47,554 nt of DNA from an uncultured Pseudomonadales bacterium. GTDB lineage: Bacteria; Pseudomonadota; Gammaproteobacteria; Pseudomonadales; Balneatricaceae. The translations under genes were made by a program, and so were the position numbers. Under the pieces are notes generated by a model. It saw nothing but the letters and a program-made list of their open reading frames with translations. It was not told where the DNA came from and did not search any database. Of this stretch, positions 22,901-33,674 are shown piece by piece; the first letter of the stretch is position 1, and each line of letters begins with the position of its first letter. Location: positions 1-47,554 of the forward strand of contig CALKFY010000132.1 in assembly GCA_938084925.1 (NCBI GenBank), in the 5' to 3' direction.

Positions 22901-23941
22901 ATGCAGCCCGCTATTGATTCACTACAAACCCTGTCCGACTTATTTAAAGAAGTAGAGGGTAATTACCGCCTGTTTGACCTAGGTTGTCGCCTATCAAAAC
23001 TCAGTGTTAAAGACTTTAACGAATTTGAAACTGGCCAAAAACCTTATCCGCTACCATGGCTCAAGCATGCCTGGATTGGCATCTTGTTGTGGCAAACAGA
23101 ACAGCAGCATGCAGCGCCAACTATTTGGTTCTTAAAGTTTCCATTGGATGAGCAGGGTTACTTGATTCAGGCCTCCCGTGATGAATTCCTCAATCAGCTA
23201 CTGGATACCATTGGTACCAATATGCTTGATCAGAAAGAATCGGCGGCCATGGCGGACAAGTTACAACACAGCAATCTGGCCTTTACCCCTGATCAAGATC
23301 GTATGGCGGCCTTTAACGCTCAAGCAAGGGCCTTGTTGAAGCAGCCAGCTTCAGACTTCTATGAGCCGGTGCGAGACTACATGATGGCGTCAGAGCACGC
23401 TGAGGGCTGGCAGGAGCTAGGTTTGCAAGGCTTTGCTGATCTGGTAAGCCGTTTACCCGACAATGATGGTCTAGCCAAGGCTGTGGCTGCTAGCGTGGTC
23501 ACTGTTCCCGCAGCGGTGATGTCAGGCTTGGCGGTGCAGTGCGAAAACGTCGTTTTGCCTTACAATGTGAGTCAAGCGCTTATGCAGCGTGGTCAAGCAG
23601 CTACTGACCTTGGTGAGCAAGTGGCTTGTTTGCGTGCTGTTAGTCAAGCGCCTAATGCCCAAGAACGCCAAGTATGGTTGTTGCAGTTATTGGCGGCGGG
23701 TCAGGAAGTGAGTGTTGAATTGTTGGCTGCCGTAGCTAGCAAGTGCCAAACAGACTTGCGGCAGCATACTGTGTTAGCGGCCTTCGTTGAAGCTTGCTCT
23801 GCAGAACAGGGGATCTTTAATGGTTTGGTCGGAGAGCTGATGTATCAGCAGGATCTGCGTCAGGCTATTTTGGCGTTGGTGCGCAGCCCCGAGCGTTCTG
23901 AGCGTTTGGCTGTGGCCTTTGGTCAATTCTTACAGGCTTAA
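22901..23941 (+). CDS. DUF3549 family protein
   Basis: A 346-residue soluble protein of the DUF3549 family, found in pseudomonads and relatives with no known function. Family blocks are visible: SLQTLSDLFKEVEGNYRLFDLGCRL, DFNEFETGQKPYPLPWLKHAW and IWFLKFPLDEQGYLIQASRDEFL. The second half (about 180-346) is a string of Leu/Ala-rich helices that could be HEAT-like. The ATG at 22901 is chosen over the TTG at 22889, as family members begin near QPAIDSLQTL. It converges on yciK across a 110-bp repeat element. Confidence 0.85.
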   Translation: MQPAIDSLQTLSDLFKEVEGNYRLFDLGCRLSKLSVKDFNEFETGQKPYPLPWLKHAWIGILLWQTEQQHAAPTIWFLKFPLDEQGYLIQASRDEFLNQLLDTIGTNMLDQKESAAMADKLQHSNLAFTPDQDRMAAFNAQARALLKQPASDFYEPVRDYMMASEHAEGWQELGLQGFADLVSRLPDNDGLAKAVAASVVTVPAAVMSGLAVQCENVVLPYNVSQALMQRGQAATDLGEQVACLRAVSQAPNAQERQVWLLQLLAAGQEVSVELLAAVASKCQTDLRQHTVLAAFVEACSAEQGIFNGLVGELMYQQDLRQAILALVRSPERSERLAVAFGQFLQA

Positions 23942-23957
23942 TAATTGGCCCGATTAT

Positions 23958-24067
23958 AGGTGCCTGGCTGTTCCCGTAGGGAAGTGCCTGGCTCCTAATG
24001 TGGGAAGAGGTGCAATGGTTAGGCTAGGAGTCAGGCACTATTCCTGCGGAATAAGAGCCAGACACCT
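23958..24067. repeat. 110-bp cloverleaf-forming repeat element
   Basis: Nested inverted repeats: outer arms 23958-23969 and 24056-24067 (one mismatch), a side hairpin TTCCC-GTA-GGGAA (23971-23983), a long middle stem 23984-23996 with 24026-24038 (one mismatch), and a second side hairpin TATTCC-TGC-GGAATA (24039-24053). As single-stranded DNA or RNA it could fold into a four-way junction. The outer arm and middle-stem arm share TGCCTGGCT, so it is also a duplicated unit. It lies between convergent genes and may terminate both. Confidence 0.85.
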
Positions 24068-24074
24068 GAGGATT

Positions 24075-24836
24075 TTACCCCTGCGGGCCACCCAAAGCCT
24101 GGGCATCAAACCGCTGGCCTGTAACTCCTTTGCTGTCCGGTCCCATAAGATATTGGTACACAGGCATGATTTCTTCTGGTGCTAAGTTAATTGCTGGGTC
24201 TTCACCGGGGTAAGCCTTGGCGCGCATGTTGGTGCGTGTGGGGCCTGGGTTGATAGTATTTACCCGAATGTTGCTGATGTTCTCTAGTTCGGCGGCAAAA
24301 ATTTGCGCCATACCTTCTGTGGCAAACTTAGATACGCTGTAAGCGCCCCAGTAGGCTTTGCCTTGTGTGCCAACACTGGAGCTAGTAAAGATGATAGAAG
24401 CGTCTTCAGAGGCTTCTAGTAGGGGTAGTAGTGCCTGTGTCATTATGAAGCCGGCATTCACATTCACATGCATAACATGACGCCAGGTGCGGGCCTCGTA
24501 TTGGCTAAGGGGTGTGCGTTCGCCAAGAAGTGAGGCGTTGTGTAGTAGGCCGTCTAGCTTGCCAAACTCGGCTTCTAAAATGGTGGCCATTTCAGTGTAG
24601 TCTTCTTCTTTGGCGCGACTTAAATCAAAGGGGTAGATAGCCGGAGTAGGGCTGCCTTGGTCAATAATTTCGTCGTAAATGGATTCCAATTTCTCTTCTG
24701 TTCTGCCCAATAAAACGACGGTAGCGCCTAGCGCCGCATAGTTCTTGGCAGCGGCTCGGCCAATACCTGCACCAGCGCCAGTGACGACGATAGTTCGGTT
24801 GGCAAGGGAGTTGTCAGGAGCTTTGTAATCAAACAT
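24075..24836 (-). CDS. yciK: YciK-family short-chain dehydrogenase
   Basis: A 253-residue classical SDR. The cofactor motif TGAGAGIG (20-27), NAS (100-102 region, LLHNASLLGERTPL), catalytic Ser in FTSSSVG, YSVSK (Tyr and Lys) and PGPTRTNMR are all present. The N-terminal FDYKAPDNSLANRTIVVTGA is the YciK signature. The substrate is unknown; an NADP-dependent reductase role is expected. It lies 32 nt downstream of ubiG on the same strand, the order seen in pseudomonads (ubiG-(gph)-yciK), although the phosphoglycolate phosphatase gene usually between them is absent here. Confidence 0.9.
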   Translation of the reverse strand: MFDYKAPDNSLANRTIVVTGAGAGIGRAAAKNYAALGATVVLLGRTEEKLESIYDEIIDQGSPTPAIYPFDLSRAKEEDYTEMATILEAEFGKLDGLLHNASLLGERTPLSQYEARTWRHVMHVNVNAGFIMTQALLPLLEASEDASIIFTSSSVGTQGKAYWGAYSVSKFATEGMAQIFAAELENISNIRVNTINPGPTRTNMRAKAYPGEDPAINLAPEEIMPVYQYLMGPDSKGVTGQRFDAQALGGPQG

Positions 24837-24868
24837 GAAATAGTTTCCGAAACAGTGTTGGCAGGTGC

Positions 24869-25573
24869 TTAGCTAGCAGGTTTGCTGGCGTGCACCAGGT
24901 AGTTAACATCAACGTCTTTAGCGTTTAGTTTATAGGTTTTTGTGATCGGGTTGTAGAGCATGCCAGTCATGGCGTGGCTTTCTAGTCCTGCTAAGCGCAT
25001 ATATTCGTGTAATTCTGAAGGGCGAATAAACTTGCCGTGCTCATGGGTGCCCTTAGGTAGCATTTTGAGGATGTGCTCGGCACCAATGATGGCAAACAAG
25101 TACGACTTGGGATTGCGGTTAATGGTGGAGAAGAATACTTGGCCGCCGGGTTTGACTAGCTTGGCGCAAGCGGCAATGACTAAGCTTGGGTCGGGTACGT
25201 GTTCTAGCATTTCTAGACAGGTGACAATATCGTACTGGCCGGCTTCTTCTTCGGCTAATTCTTCGGCAGTGATTTGACGGTAGTTGATATTCACACCAGC
25301 TTCAAGGGCGTGTAGTTGTGCCACCTTTAGTGGCGCTTCGCCCATGTCGATACCAGTAACTGTGGCACCGCGTTGTGCCATGGCTTCGGCGACAATGCCG
25401 CCGCCGCAGCCGATATCAGCGACTTTTTTGCCATGTAAGGGCGCGCGCTCGTCTATCCAGCCAATGCGTAAAGGGTTGATTTCATGTAGTGGTTTGAACT
25501 CGCTTTCACGGTCCCACCAGCGGCTGGCAAGGGCTTCAAATTTGGCGATTTCGGCAGGGTCTACGTTGTTCAT
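24869..25573 (-). CDS. ubiG: Ubiquinone biosynthesis O-methyltransferase UbiG
   Basis: A 234-residue SAM-dependent methyltransferase carrying out both O-methylations of ubiquinone synthesis. Family features: [34 protein letters not shown] at the start, SAM motif [17 protein letters not shown] (50-65), [15 protein letters not shown] and the C-terminal [15 protein letters not shown]. It acts at the inner membrane face with the Ubi complex. It is divergent from gyrA, as in many gammaproteobacteria, and probably cotranscribed with yciK. Confidence 0.95.
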   Translation of the reverse strand: MNNVDPAEIAKFEALASRWWDRESEFKPLHEINPLRIGWIDERAPLHGKKVADIGCGGGIVAEAMAQRGATVTGIDMGEAPLKVAQLHALEAGVNINYRQITAEELAEEEAGQYDIVTCLEMLEHVPDPSLVIAACAKLVKPGGQVFFSTINRNPKSYLFAIIGAEHILKMLPKGTHEHGKFIRPSELHEYMRLAGLESHAMTGMLYNPITKTYKLNAKDVDVNYLVHASKPAS

Positions 25574-25628
25574 ATGAATCCATACTTTTGACTCGGGTCA
25601 GATAAGGCGAAGTATAACGCTTTCCGGT

Positions 25629-25660
25629 CCTTAAGGCACCTGTGGATGGTGCTTTTAAGG
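25629..25660. other. Imperfect hairpin in the ubiG-gyrA divergent region
   Basis: CCTTAAGGCACC pairs with GGTGCTTTTAAGG (one G-T pair, one bulged T) around a 7-nt loop. No T-run follows. The remaining region (25574-25794) should hold the ubiG and gyrA promoters; a TATCAT at 25695-25700 is a possible gyrA -10, but no convincing -35 accompanies it. Confidence 0.3.
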
Positions 25661-25794
25661 GGTTCTAAAATTAGGTTCTGTAGGGGCGAATGTGCTATCA
25701 TTGGCGTTTTTGTGGTCTGCCTTTGTGGTTAGACTTATCCACCCAACGTAGGCTTGCTTTTTAAAGCCAAATGGACAAGGAAATTCGTTTAGTT

Positions 25795-28455
25795 ATGAGC
25801 GAAATAGCTAAAGAAATCTCACCAATCAACATTGAAGACGAGCTCAAGCAATCTTATTTGGATTACGCTATGAGTGTTATCGTCGGCCGTGCTCTTCCTG
25901 ATGTACGTGATGGTTTGAAGCCAGTGCACCGTCGCGTGTTGTTTGCGATGAACGAGCTGAACAACGATTGGAACAAGGCTTACAAAAAATCAGCCCGTGT
26001 GGTTGGTGACGTAATTGGTAAATATCACCCTCATGGTGACTCCGCTGTGTACGAGACTATCGTACGTATGGCGCAGCCATTTTCCATGCGCTACACCTTA
26101 GTGGACGGTCAAGGTAACTTCGGTTCCATTGATGGTGACTCAGCAGCGGCCATGCGTTATACGGAAATCCGTATGGAGCGTATGTCCCATGATCTATTGG
26201 CCGATCTAGAAAAAGACACGGTTGATTTTGTGCCCAACTACGACGGCACAGAAATGATCCCTGAAGTGTTGCCCACGCGTTTGCCTAACCTGCTGGTAAA
26301 CGGTTCTTCCGGTATCGCCGTGGGTATGGCGACGAACATCCCGCCTCATAATCTGAATGAGGTCATTAGTGGTTGTTTAGCCTTGATCGAAAACCCAGAC
26401 ATCGAAATAGATGAGCTGATGGAGCATATCCCTGGTCCAGATTTTCCGACTGCGGGTATTATCAATGGCCGTGCTGGTATCGTGCAGGCTTATCGCACTG
26501 GTCGTGGTCGTATCTACATGCGTGCTCGCTACCATGTGGAAGAAGATCCAAAGAACAACAAGCCTTCAATTATCGTTACCGAGTTGCCTTATCAGGTGAA
26601 TAAGGCGCGTTTGATCGAAAAGATCGCCGAGCTGGTAAAAGAGAAGAAAATTGAAGGTATTACTGAGCTGCGTGATGAGTCTGATAAAGACGGTTTGCGC
26701 GTGGTTATCGAACTGCGTCGTGGCGAAATGCCGGATGTGGTTGTTAACAACCTATATGCTCAAACTCAGTTAGAAAACGTATTTGGTATCAACGTAGTGG
26801 CCTTGGTTGATGGTCAGCCTAAGACCCTTAACTTGAAGCAAATGCTAGAAGCCTTTGTACGCCATCGTCGTGAAGTAGTCACTCGTCGTACTTTGTTTGA
26901 ATTACGTAAAGCCCGCGCGCGCGGCCACGTATTAGAAGGTTTGACCGTTGCTCTTGCTAACATCGATGAAATTATTGAGACCATCAAGACCTCGCCGAAT
27001 GCGGCAGAAGCACGCCAGAAATTGTTGGCTAAGTCTTGGCAAGCGGGTCCCGTAATTGCGATGTTGGAAAAGGCAGGTAACGATGCTTGTCGTCCTGATG
27101 ACTTGCCAGCCGAATGCGGTATTCACGATGGCCGTTACCAGCTATCTGAAACGCAAGCCCAAGCTATTTTGGAATTGCGTCTACACCGTTTGACCGGTTT
27201 GGAGCAAGACAAGCTAATTGCAGAATACCAAGAGCTACTTGAACGTATTGCGGAGTTGCTAGAAATCTTGGGTTCTGCTGAGCGTTTGATGGAAGTGATT
27301 CGTGAAGAATTGGCGGAAGTGCTAGAGCAGTATGGCGATAAACGCCGTTCTGAAATCGTGGCCTCGCGTCAGGATTTGACCATTGCTGACTTGATTCCAG
27401 AAGAGGATCTAGTAGTGACCATCTCCCATGGTGGATACGCTAAGACTCAGCCTGTTAGTGATTACCAGGCCCAGCGCCGTGGTGGTCGTGGTAAGGCAGC
27501 AACAGCCGTGAAGGAAGAGGATTTTGTTGAACACCTAATGGTGACCTCATCTCACGATACTATCTTGTGCTTTAGTAACAAGGGCAAGGTGTATTGGCTG
27601 CGTGTATTTGAAATCCCACAAGCCTCGCGTACCGCTCGCGGTCGCCCAATTGTGAATATCTTGCCTTTAGAAGAAGGCGAGCGCTTGACTACCATCTTGC
27701 CATTGCCAGAAGGCGGCTACATGGAAGGTCACTACATCTTTATGGCCACCGAACACGGTACCGTGAAGAAGACGCCTCTAACCGCCTTTGCGCGTCCACG
27801 TACTAGCGGTTTGATTGCCCTAGGCCTAGACGAAGGCGATACTTTGATTGGTGCCACTGTAACCGACGGCTCTCAGCACATTATGTTGTTTGCTGATAAC
27901 GGTTTGGCAACACGTTTTGATGAAGACGATGTACGTACTATGGGCCGAACAGCTCGCGGTGTACGTGGTATTCGTTTGGAAGAAGGCGCCAAGGTGATCA
28001 GCTTGATCATGCCACAAGAAGGTGGTCGTATTCTTACGGCTAGTGAAAATGGCTATGGTAAGCAAAGCCGCGTAGAAGACTTCCCGACCCGTGGTCGTGG
28101 TGGTAAGGGCGTAATATCTATTCAAATGTCCGAACGTAACGGTGCCCTAGTCGGTGCGGTACAAGTGTTTGATGGTGATGAAGCGATTCTTATTAGTGAC
28201 CAGGGTACCTTGGTGCGTACGCGTACTAATGAAGTATCTATCTTGGGCCGCAATACTCAGGGTGTCACCTTGATTAAGGTGCAAGAAGGCGAGAAGCTGG
28301 TACAGGTTGCCCGCGTTGCCGAGTCTGTTGGTGAAGAAAGCGATGAGCTTGATGGTGAAGTAGTGGCAGGCCAAGAAGGTCAGGAAACTGCTGCAACTGA
28401 AGGTGAAGCTTCTACTGAAGCAGCAGCTGGTGAAACTGGTGGTGACGATGAGTAA
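25795..28455 (+). CDS. gyrA: DNA gyrase subunit A
   Basis: An 886-residue subunit of DNA gyrase, which introduces negative supercoils using ATP together with GyrB. The breakage-reunion domain covers about 1-520 with catalytic Tyr122 ([10 protein letters not shown]). The quinolone-resistance region reads [16 protein letters not shown], with Ser83 and Glu87. The six-bladed C-terminal domain (about 530-840) begins near the GyrA-box QRRGGRGK, and an acidic tail rich in Glu, Gly and Ala ends the protein. The ATG at 25795 is preferred to 25771 because an AAGGAA lies upstream of it and numbering then matches E. coli exactly. The gene overlaps serC by 8 nt. Confidence 0.97.
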   Translation: MSEIAKEISPINIEDELKQSYLDYAMSVIVGRALPDVRDGLKPVHRRVLFAMNELNNDWNKAYKKSARVVGDVIGKYHPHGDSAVYETIVRMAQPFSMRYTLVDGQGNFGSIDGDSAAAMRYTEIRMERMSHDLLADLEKDTVDFVPNYDGTEMIPEVLPTRLPNLLVNGSSGIAVGMATNIPPHNLNEVISGCLALIENPDIEIDELMEHIPGPDFPTAGIINGRAGIVQAYRTGRGRIYMRARYHVEEDPKNNKPSIIVTELPYQVNKARLIEKIAELVKEKKIEGITELRDESDKDGLRVVIELRRGEMPDVVVNNLYAQTQLENVFGINVVALVDGQPKTLNLKQMLEAFVRHRREVVTRRTLFELRKARARGHVLEGLTVALANIDEIIETIKTSPNAAEARQKLLAKSWQAGPVIAMLEKAGNDACRPDDLPAECGIHDGRYQLSETQAQAILELRLHRLTGLEQDKLIAEYQELLERIAELLEILGSAERLMEVIREELAEVLEQYGDKRRSEIVASRQDLTIADLIPEEDLVVTISHGGYAKTQPVSDYQAQRRGGRGKAATAVKEEDFVEHLMVTSSHDTILCFSNKGKVYWLRVFEIPQASRTARGRPIVNILPLEEGERLTTILPLPEGGYMEGHYIFMATEHGTVKKTPLTAFARPRTSGLIALGLDEGDTLIGATVTDGSQHIMLFADNGLATRFDEDDVRTMGRTARGVRGIRLEEGAKVISLIMPQEGGRILTASENGYGKQSRVEDFPTRGRGGKGVISIQMSERNGALVGAVQVFDGDEAILISDQGTLVRTRTNEVSILGRNTQGVTLIKVQEGEKLVQVARVAESVGEESDELDGEVVAGQEGQETAATEGEASTEAAAGETGGDDE

Positions 28456-29536
28456 CCGAGCACATAATTTTTGCGCCGGACCCGCTTCACTACCTACTGC
28501 TGTACTGGAACGCGCCCAAGCGGAGATGCTAAATTGGCAGAACCGTGGCGTGTCCGTGATGGAAATGAGTCACCGCCACAAGTCCTTTATGGACTTGACC
28601 GCGCAGGCCGAAGCCAATTTGCGTCAACTGATGCAAATCCCTGATAACTATAAAGTTATTTTTATGCAGGGTGGTGCCACGGCACAGTTTTCTTTGTTGC
28701 CTTTGAACTTGTTAGGCGATAAGGCACAAGTCGATTTTGTTGATACAGGCATCTGGTCAACCAAGGCTATTAAGGCCATGGCTCCATACGGCAATGCTAA
28801 TGTCATTGCTTCTAGCCAAGGGCAAAATTACTTAACGGTGCCGCAACAAGCGGATCTAAAAATCAGTAGTGACAGCGCCTTTGTACACTATTGCCCCAAC
28901 GAAACTATTGGTGGCTTAGCCTTTGATTATATTCCCGAAACTGGTGATATACCGCTAGTTGCTGATATGTCTTCGGTGATTCTTTCTGAGCCTATAGATG
29001 TAAGCAAATTTGGTGTTATCTATGCCGGTGCACAAAAGAATATTGGCCCTGCTGGTATTACCCTATTAATAGTTCGCGATGATCTACTAGGTAAGGCACG
29101 TTTTGACACCCCTGGGGTATTTAACTACCAGTCTCAGTGGCAAAACGATTCTATGCTAAATACACCGCCTACTTATGCGTGGTATTTAGCGGCTTTGGTA
29201 TTTGAGTGGTTGCTTGAAAACGGTGGCCTTGAAGCTATGGGTAAGCAAAATCGTGCCAAGGCGTCAGCTCTATATAGTGCTATAGACAGTAGTAGTCTGT
29301 ACGACAACAACATTAATACCGCCAACCGTTCTATTATGAACGTGACCTTTACTTTGGCTGACGAAGCGCTAAATGCTGTGTTCTTAGAACAAGCTGAAGC
29401 CAATGGTTTGCTAAACCTAAAGGGCCACCGCAGTGTCGGTGGCATGCGTGCAAGTATATACAATGCTGTACCAATGGAATCTATTGAAGCCTTGATTAGC
29501 TTCATGCAGGACTTTGAGCAGCAACACTGGAAATAA
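28448..29536 (+). CDS. serC: Phosphoserine/phosphohydroxythreonine aminotransferase
   Basis: A 362-residue class V PLP aminotransferase of serine and pyridoxal-phosphate biosynthesis, making 3-phosphoserine from 3-phosphohydroxypyruvate. Visible: [18 protein letters not shown] at the start, [14 protein letters not shown], the PLP-lysine motif [16 protein letters not shown] and the C-terminal [17 protein letters not shown]. The ATG lies within the last codons of gyrA (8-nt overlap), so serC is probably translated by coupling. pheA follows after 2 nt. Confidence 0.95.
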   Translation: MSNRAHNFCAGPASLPTAVLERAQAEMLNWQNRGVSVMEMSHRHKSFMDLTAQAEANLRQLMQIPDNYKVIFMQGGATAQFSLLPLNLLGDKAQVDFVDTGIWSTKAIKAMAPYGNANVIASSQGQNYLTVPQQADLKISSDSAFVHYCPNETIGGLAFDYIPETGDIPLVADMSSVILSEPIDVSKFGVIYAGAQKNIGPAGITLLIVRDDLLGKARFDTPGVFNYQSQWQNDSMLNTPPTYAWYLAALVFEWLLENGGLEAMGKQNRAKASALYSAIDSSSLYDNNINTANRSIMNVTFTLADEALNAVFLEQAEANGLLNLKGHRSVGGMRASIYNAVPMESIEALISFMQDFEQQHWK

Positions 29537-29538
29537 TT

Positions 29539-30660
29539 ATGTCGCAGACCCCTAAGACCCAAGAGCAAGAATTGGGCTTGTTGCGTGATGAAATCGATAG
29601 TATTGATCAGCAGATTCAAAGCTTAATCAATCAGCGCGCCTCCTGCGCCCAGCGCGTGGCTGATGTGAAACAAGCTCATCAAGGTGTCACGGACGCTGTA
29701 TTCTATCGTCCGGAGCGTGAAGCTCAGGTGCTACGTAAGGTGATGGAACGTAACACGGGCCCCTTGGACAACGAGGAAATGGCACGTTTATTCCGTGAAG
29801 TGATGTCGGCTTGCTTAGCTCATGAAAAGCCTATGCATGTGGCTTTTTTGGGGCCACAAGGCACTTTTACCCAATCAGCAGCACTTAAGCATTTTGGTCA
29901 TTCTGTGGTCACGGTACCTATGGGTTCAATTGATGAAGTGTTCCGCGAAGTAGAAGCCAAGAGCGCTCACTATGGCGTGGTACCTATCGAAAATTCCTCC
30001 GAAGGTATGGTTAATCACACCTTAGATAGTTTTCGTCAGTCTAACCTAGTGATTTGTGGCGAAGTAGAAATGCGCGTGCATCAGAACTTACTGACCGAAG
30101 ATGGCACTGATTTAAGTAAGGTTGAACGTATTTATTCCCATTCCCAGTCTTTAGCCCAGTGTCGTACTTGGTTGGATACACACTTATCCAAAGCTGAGCG
30201 TTATCCTGTAAGCAGTAACGCTGAGGCAGCACGACGGGTAGCTGAAGCGGGTGCGGAGTCTGGCAAGGTAGCCGCCATCGCAGGCAGCATGGCGGCCGAT
30301 CTATACGGTCTTGAAATTGCCAACGCCAATATCGAAGATCAGCCTGATAACACTACACGTTTTTTGATCATTGGTCACAATAGTATTCCAGCTAGCGGCC
30401 AAGACAAAACCTCTTTGTTGGTTATGGCGCGTAATAAATCGGGTGCTTTATATCACATACTTGAGCCTTTTCAACGCCATGGTGTGAGCATGACCAGTAT
30501 TGAATCACGACCTTCTGGCAATGGCCTTTGGGGCTATGTTTTCTATATTGATTTTGAAGGCCACCTAGACGATGACAATGTTAAGGCAGTTATCGCTGAC
30601 CTGGATACAGAAGTCGCCGAGCTACGTGTGCTAGGCTCCTACCCACAGGCAGTGTTGTAG
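29539..30660 (+). CDS. pheA: Bifunctional chorismate mutase/prephenate dehydratase
   Basis: A 373-residue P-protein making phenylpyruvate for phenylalanine. The AroQ chorismate mutase domain is at about 10-95 (LRDEIDSIDQQIQSLINQRA), the dehydratase domain at about 100-275 (VAFLGPQGTFTQSAALKHFG; NTTRF motif), and an ACT regulatory domain at about 285-370 with ESRPSGNGLWGYVFYID for phenylalanine feedback. It sits 2 nt after serC and 7 nt before the tyrA/aroA fusion. Confidence 0.96.
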   Translation: MSQTPKTQEQELGLLRDEIDSIDQQIQSLINQRASCAQRVADVKQAHQGVTDAVFYRPEREAQVLRKVMERNTGPLDNEEMARLFREVMSACLAHEKPMHVAFLGPQGTFTQSAALKHFGHSVVTVPMGSIDEVFREVEAKSAHYGVVPIENSSEGMVNHTLDSFRQSNLVICGEVEMRVHQNLLTEDGTDLSKVERIYSHSQSLAQCRTWLDTHLSKAERYPVSSNAEAARRVAEAGAESGKVAAIAGSMAADLYGLEIANANIEDQPDNTTRFLIIGHNSIPASGQDKTSLLVMARNKSGALYHILEPFQRHGVSMTSIESRPSGNGLWGYVFYIDFEGHLDDDNVKAVIADLDTEVAELRVLGSYPQAVL

Positions 30661-30667
30661 CAAGACT

Positions 30668-32887
30668 ATGTTTAATAGTGAAAAAGTACTAGTCGTAGGC
30701 CTTGGTCTTATCGGTGGCTCTCTAGCTGCTGCGTTGCGCCGCACGGGTCAACATCAGGTATGGGGCTATGACCTCGACCACAGTAGCGTCGCCCAAGCCG
30801 TAGAGCAGGGTGTTATTGATGTTGCTATTGATGACCTTGATAGCGCTGTGGCGACCGCAGACGTCGTCGTATTGGCCGTCCCCGTGATCGCTATGGAGTC
30901 CCTGTTGCGTCATGTGGCACCTTTGATCAAAGACAATACGTTGCTTACGGATGTAGGCAGTGTAAAAGGCAACGTTGTTGCTACGGCTTATGAAGTATTT
31001 GGTACACCCCCACCAGGTTTTGTGCCTGGGCACCCTATAGCAGGCTCGGAACGTAGTGGCATTAACGCCGTTAATATCGACTTGTTTGTTGATCACAAGT
31101 TTATTATTACGCCCTTACCAGAAAGTAGCCAGCAGGCTATAGATGTATTGGCGGCCATGTGGCGTGGGGTGGGCAGCGACATCCTGACCATGGATGTGGC
31201 ACGTCACGATCAGGTATTGGCAGCGACTAGTCATTTGCCGCATATATTGGCTTTTTCTATCGTTGATACCTTGGCCTCTGATCCAGAAAATAAAGATATT
31301 TTCCGTTATGCGGCAGGCGGTTTTAGAGACTTTACGCGGGTATCAGGTAGTGACCCAACCATGTGGCACGATGTGTTTGTAACTAATCGCGATGCATGTT
31401 TAAAAACCTTAGATCAGTTTACCGACGGTCTTAAAATTATGCGCCAGGCCATAGCCGAAGGCGATAGCAATACCATGTTGGGCATCATGACGCGTGCTCG
31501 TGTGGCAAGACATCATTTTGAAAAATTATTAGCAGGCACAGCCTACACTGGAACTATGACTACAAAAACTCATTTCGACGTAACCCCTGGTGGCCAGGTG
31601 CAAGGACGTATTCGTGTCCCTGGCGACAAGTCTATTTCACACCGTTCAATTATGCTGGGTGCTCTAGCCGACGGTACCACACATATTAGTGGTTTCTTGG
31701 AAGGCGAAGATGCCTTGGCTACTTTGCAAGCATTTCGCGATATGGGCGTAGTCATCGAAGGCCCCGTGGATGGTAAGGTAACTGTGCACGGTGTTGGCTT
31801 GCACGGTTTGCAAGCGCCTCCTGGGCCTTTGTATGTTGGCAATTCGGGTACTACTATTCGTTTGCTATCTGGTTTGTTAGCTGGACAAAAATTTGATGTG
31901 GAATTGACCGGCGATGTTTCTCTAAACGGTCGCCCAATGTTGCGTGTGGCCAATCCCTTGCGTGATATGGGTGCCAAGGTTGAAACTGCAGAAGGCGGTA
32001 CGCCACCTCTGAAAATTAGCGGTGGCCAAGCCTTAACTGGTATCGATTATGAACTCCCTATGGCTAGTGCGCAGGTTAAATCCTGTGTCTTGTTAGCCGG
32101 CTTGTATGCCCAAGGGCAAACTCGTGTAACAGAGCCAGCGCCGACTCGCGATCATACAGAGCGCATGCTACAAGGCTTTGGTTATGCCGTAGAAACCGAC
32201 GGCCCTAGCCGTAGTTTGGTTGGTGGTGGATCTCTAAGTGCCGGTGATATAGATGTACCTTCGGATATTTCATCTGCCACCTTCTTCCTAGTGGCAGCGG
32301 CTATTAGCCCGGGTTCTGATCTAATTATAGAGCACGTGGGCATGAACCCAACGCGTGTGGGCGTGATTAATATCTTGCGTCTTATGGGTGCTAACCTTGA
32401 AGTACTTAACCCACGTGATGTTGGTGGTGAGCCTGTGGCGGATTTACATATCCGTTATGCGCCTCTTAAAGGTATTGAAGTGCCTGAAGAACAAGTTGCT
32501 TTAGGTATTGATGAATTCCCAGCCTTAATGGTGGCCGCAGCTTGTGCTGAAGGTACAACCACCGTAACTGGCGCTGAAGAACTACGCGTCAAAGAAAGTG
32601 ACCGTATCCAGTCCATGGTAGATGGTCTGCAAATACTTGGTATAGATATTACAGGCACACCCGATGGTGCTGTGATTGTTGGTAAAGGTGAAAATGGTGC
32701 GGTATTTGGTGGTGGCGAAATCGTTACCCATCATGACCACCGCATTGCCATGTCGTTTACCATTGCCGGTTTACGAGCTGGCGCGCCAATTAAAGTTCTA
32801 GATTGTGCTCATGTAGCTACGTCTTTCCCTGGCTTTGTAAACCTAGCCGACAAGGTCGGCATGCAAGTAACCGAAATAAAGGAATAA
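30668..32887 (+). CDS. tyrA/aroA: Fused prephenate dehydrogenase and EPSP synthase (TyrA-AroA)
   Basis: A 739-residue bifunctional enzyme as in pseudomonads. Residues 1-295 are TyrA: NAD fold [19 protein letters not shown], the [11 protein letters not shown] catalytic segment and [12 protein letters not shown]. Residues about 300-739 are AroA, 5-enolpyruvylshikimate-3-phosphate synthase: [47 protein letters not shown] and the C-terminal [10 protein letters not shown]. It links tyrosine synthesis with the shikimate pathway. An in-frame ATG at 31556 (residue 297, MTTKTHF) resembles the start of stand-alone AroA and may allow internal initiation. The hisC gene that pseudomonads carry between pheA and tyrA is missing. 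Confidence 0.95.
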   Translation: MFNSEKVLVVGLGLIGGSLAAALRRTGQHQVWGYDLDHSSVAQAVEQGVIDVAIDDLDSAVATADVVVLAVPVIAMESLLRHVAPLIKDNTLLTDVGSVKGNVVATAYEVFGTPPPGFVPGHPIAGSERSGINAVNIDLFVDHKFIITPLPESSQQAIDVLAAMWRGVGSDILTMDVARHDQVLAATSHLPHILAFSIVDTLASDPENKDIFRYAAGGFRDFTRVSGSDPTMWHDVFVTNRDACLKTLDQFTDGLKIMRQAIAEGDSNTMLGIMTRARVARHHFEKLLAGTAYTGTMTTKTHFDVTPGGQVQGRIRVPGDKSISHRSIMLGALADGTTHISGFLEGEDALATLQAFRDMGVVIEGPVDGKVTVHGVGLHGLQAPPGPLYVGNSGTTIRLLSGLLAGQKFDVELTGDVSLNGRPMLRVANPLRDMGAKVETAEGGTPPLKISGGQALTGIDYELPMASAQVKSCVLLAGLYAQGQTRVTEPAPTRDHTERMLQGFGYAVETDGPSRSLVGGGSLSAGDIDVPSDISSATFFLVAAAISPGSDLIIEHVGMNPTRVGVINILRLMGANLEVLNPRDVGGEPVADLHIRYAPLKGIEVPEEQVALGIDEFPALMVAAACAEGTTTVTGAEELRVKESDRIQSMVDGLQILGIDITGTPDGAVIVGKGENGAVFGGGEIVTHHDHRIAMSFTIAGLRAGAPIKVLDCAHVATSFPGFVNLADKVGMQVTEIKE

Positions 32888-32892
32888 ATACT

Positions 32893-33567
32893 GTGAGTAA
32901 GGCTCCGGTTATTGCCATTGACGGCCCTAGTGGTTCAGGCAAAGGCACAATTTGTAAATTATTGGCGCAAGCCATGGGGTACCACCTGTTAGATAGTGGT
33001 GCTTTGTATCGTTTGGTCGCTTTGGCGGCTGAGCATCATGGCGTGAGCATGGAAAATGAACGAGCCTTGTCTGATATAGCTGCGCATTTGGATGTACAGT
33101 TTTTGACCTCTGTCGATGGCGATAAAGTCGTGCTTGAAGGTGAAGATGTTAGCTTAGCTATACGTACAGAAGCTGTAGGTATGAATGCGTCGCGAGTGGC
33201 AAGTTTGACTTTAGTGCGCAAGTCCTTAGAAGAAAGGCAACGTGCTTTTGCCGAGCTTCCAGGTTTGGTGGCTGATGGTCGCGATATGGGGACAGTGATC
33301 TTTCCGCAAGCCAGTATTAAGGTTTTTTTGACCGCTAGTGCTGAAGAACGTGCTGACAGACGCTACAAACAGTTGAAAAGCAAGGGCTTGGATGCTAGTC
33401 TCGCAGATATCTTAGTTGATATTCAGCAACGTGACGAGCGCGATCAAAACCGCAGCGTCGCACCGTTGAAGCCGGCTGCTGATGCTGTACTGATCGATTG
33501 CACGCATATGAGCATTGCAGAAGTAGAGCAAGAAGTCATGACTTTGATAAGAAACAGGGGGCTGTAA
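32893..33567 (+). CDS. cmk: Cytidylate kinase
   Basis: A 224-residue P-loop kinase phosphorylating CMP and dCMP. The P-loop [42 protein letters not shown] and the [10 protein letters not shown] lid are present. The start is a GTG ([16 protein letters not shown]), 5 nt after the aroA stop, with AAAGGA 8 nt upstream inside the end of the previous gene. Cotranscribed in the aromatic-amino-acid operon, and followed by rpsA as in most proteobacteria. Confidence 0.95.
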   Translation: MSKAPVIAIDGPSGSGKGTICKLLAQAMGYHLLDSGALYRLVALAAEHHGVSMENERALSDIAAHLDVQFLTSVDGDKVVLEGEDVSLAIRTEAVGMNASRVASLTLVRKSLEERQRAFAELPGLVADGRDMGTVIFPQASIKVFLTASAEERADRRYKQLKSKGLDASLADILVDIQQRDERDQNRSVAPLKPAADAVLIDCTHMSIAEVEQEVMTLIRNRGL

Positions 33568-33674
33568 TAGTACGGTTTCCTTTTGATTAACTAACCGATA
33601 GAGGTGCTCGCCAGTGTTGGGGATGCCGCTATAAACCGGCCATGCACAGCTAGAGTATCCAAAAGAGTTTGCGC

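Noticed and set aside
13841-24067. CRISPR array built from the several repeats
   Set aside because: The repeats belong to different families, are not regularly spaced and have no spacers or cas genes.
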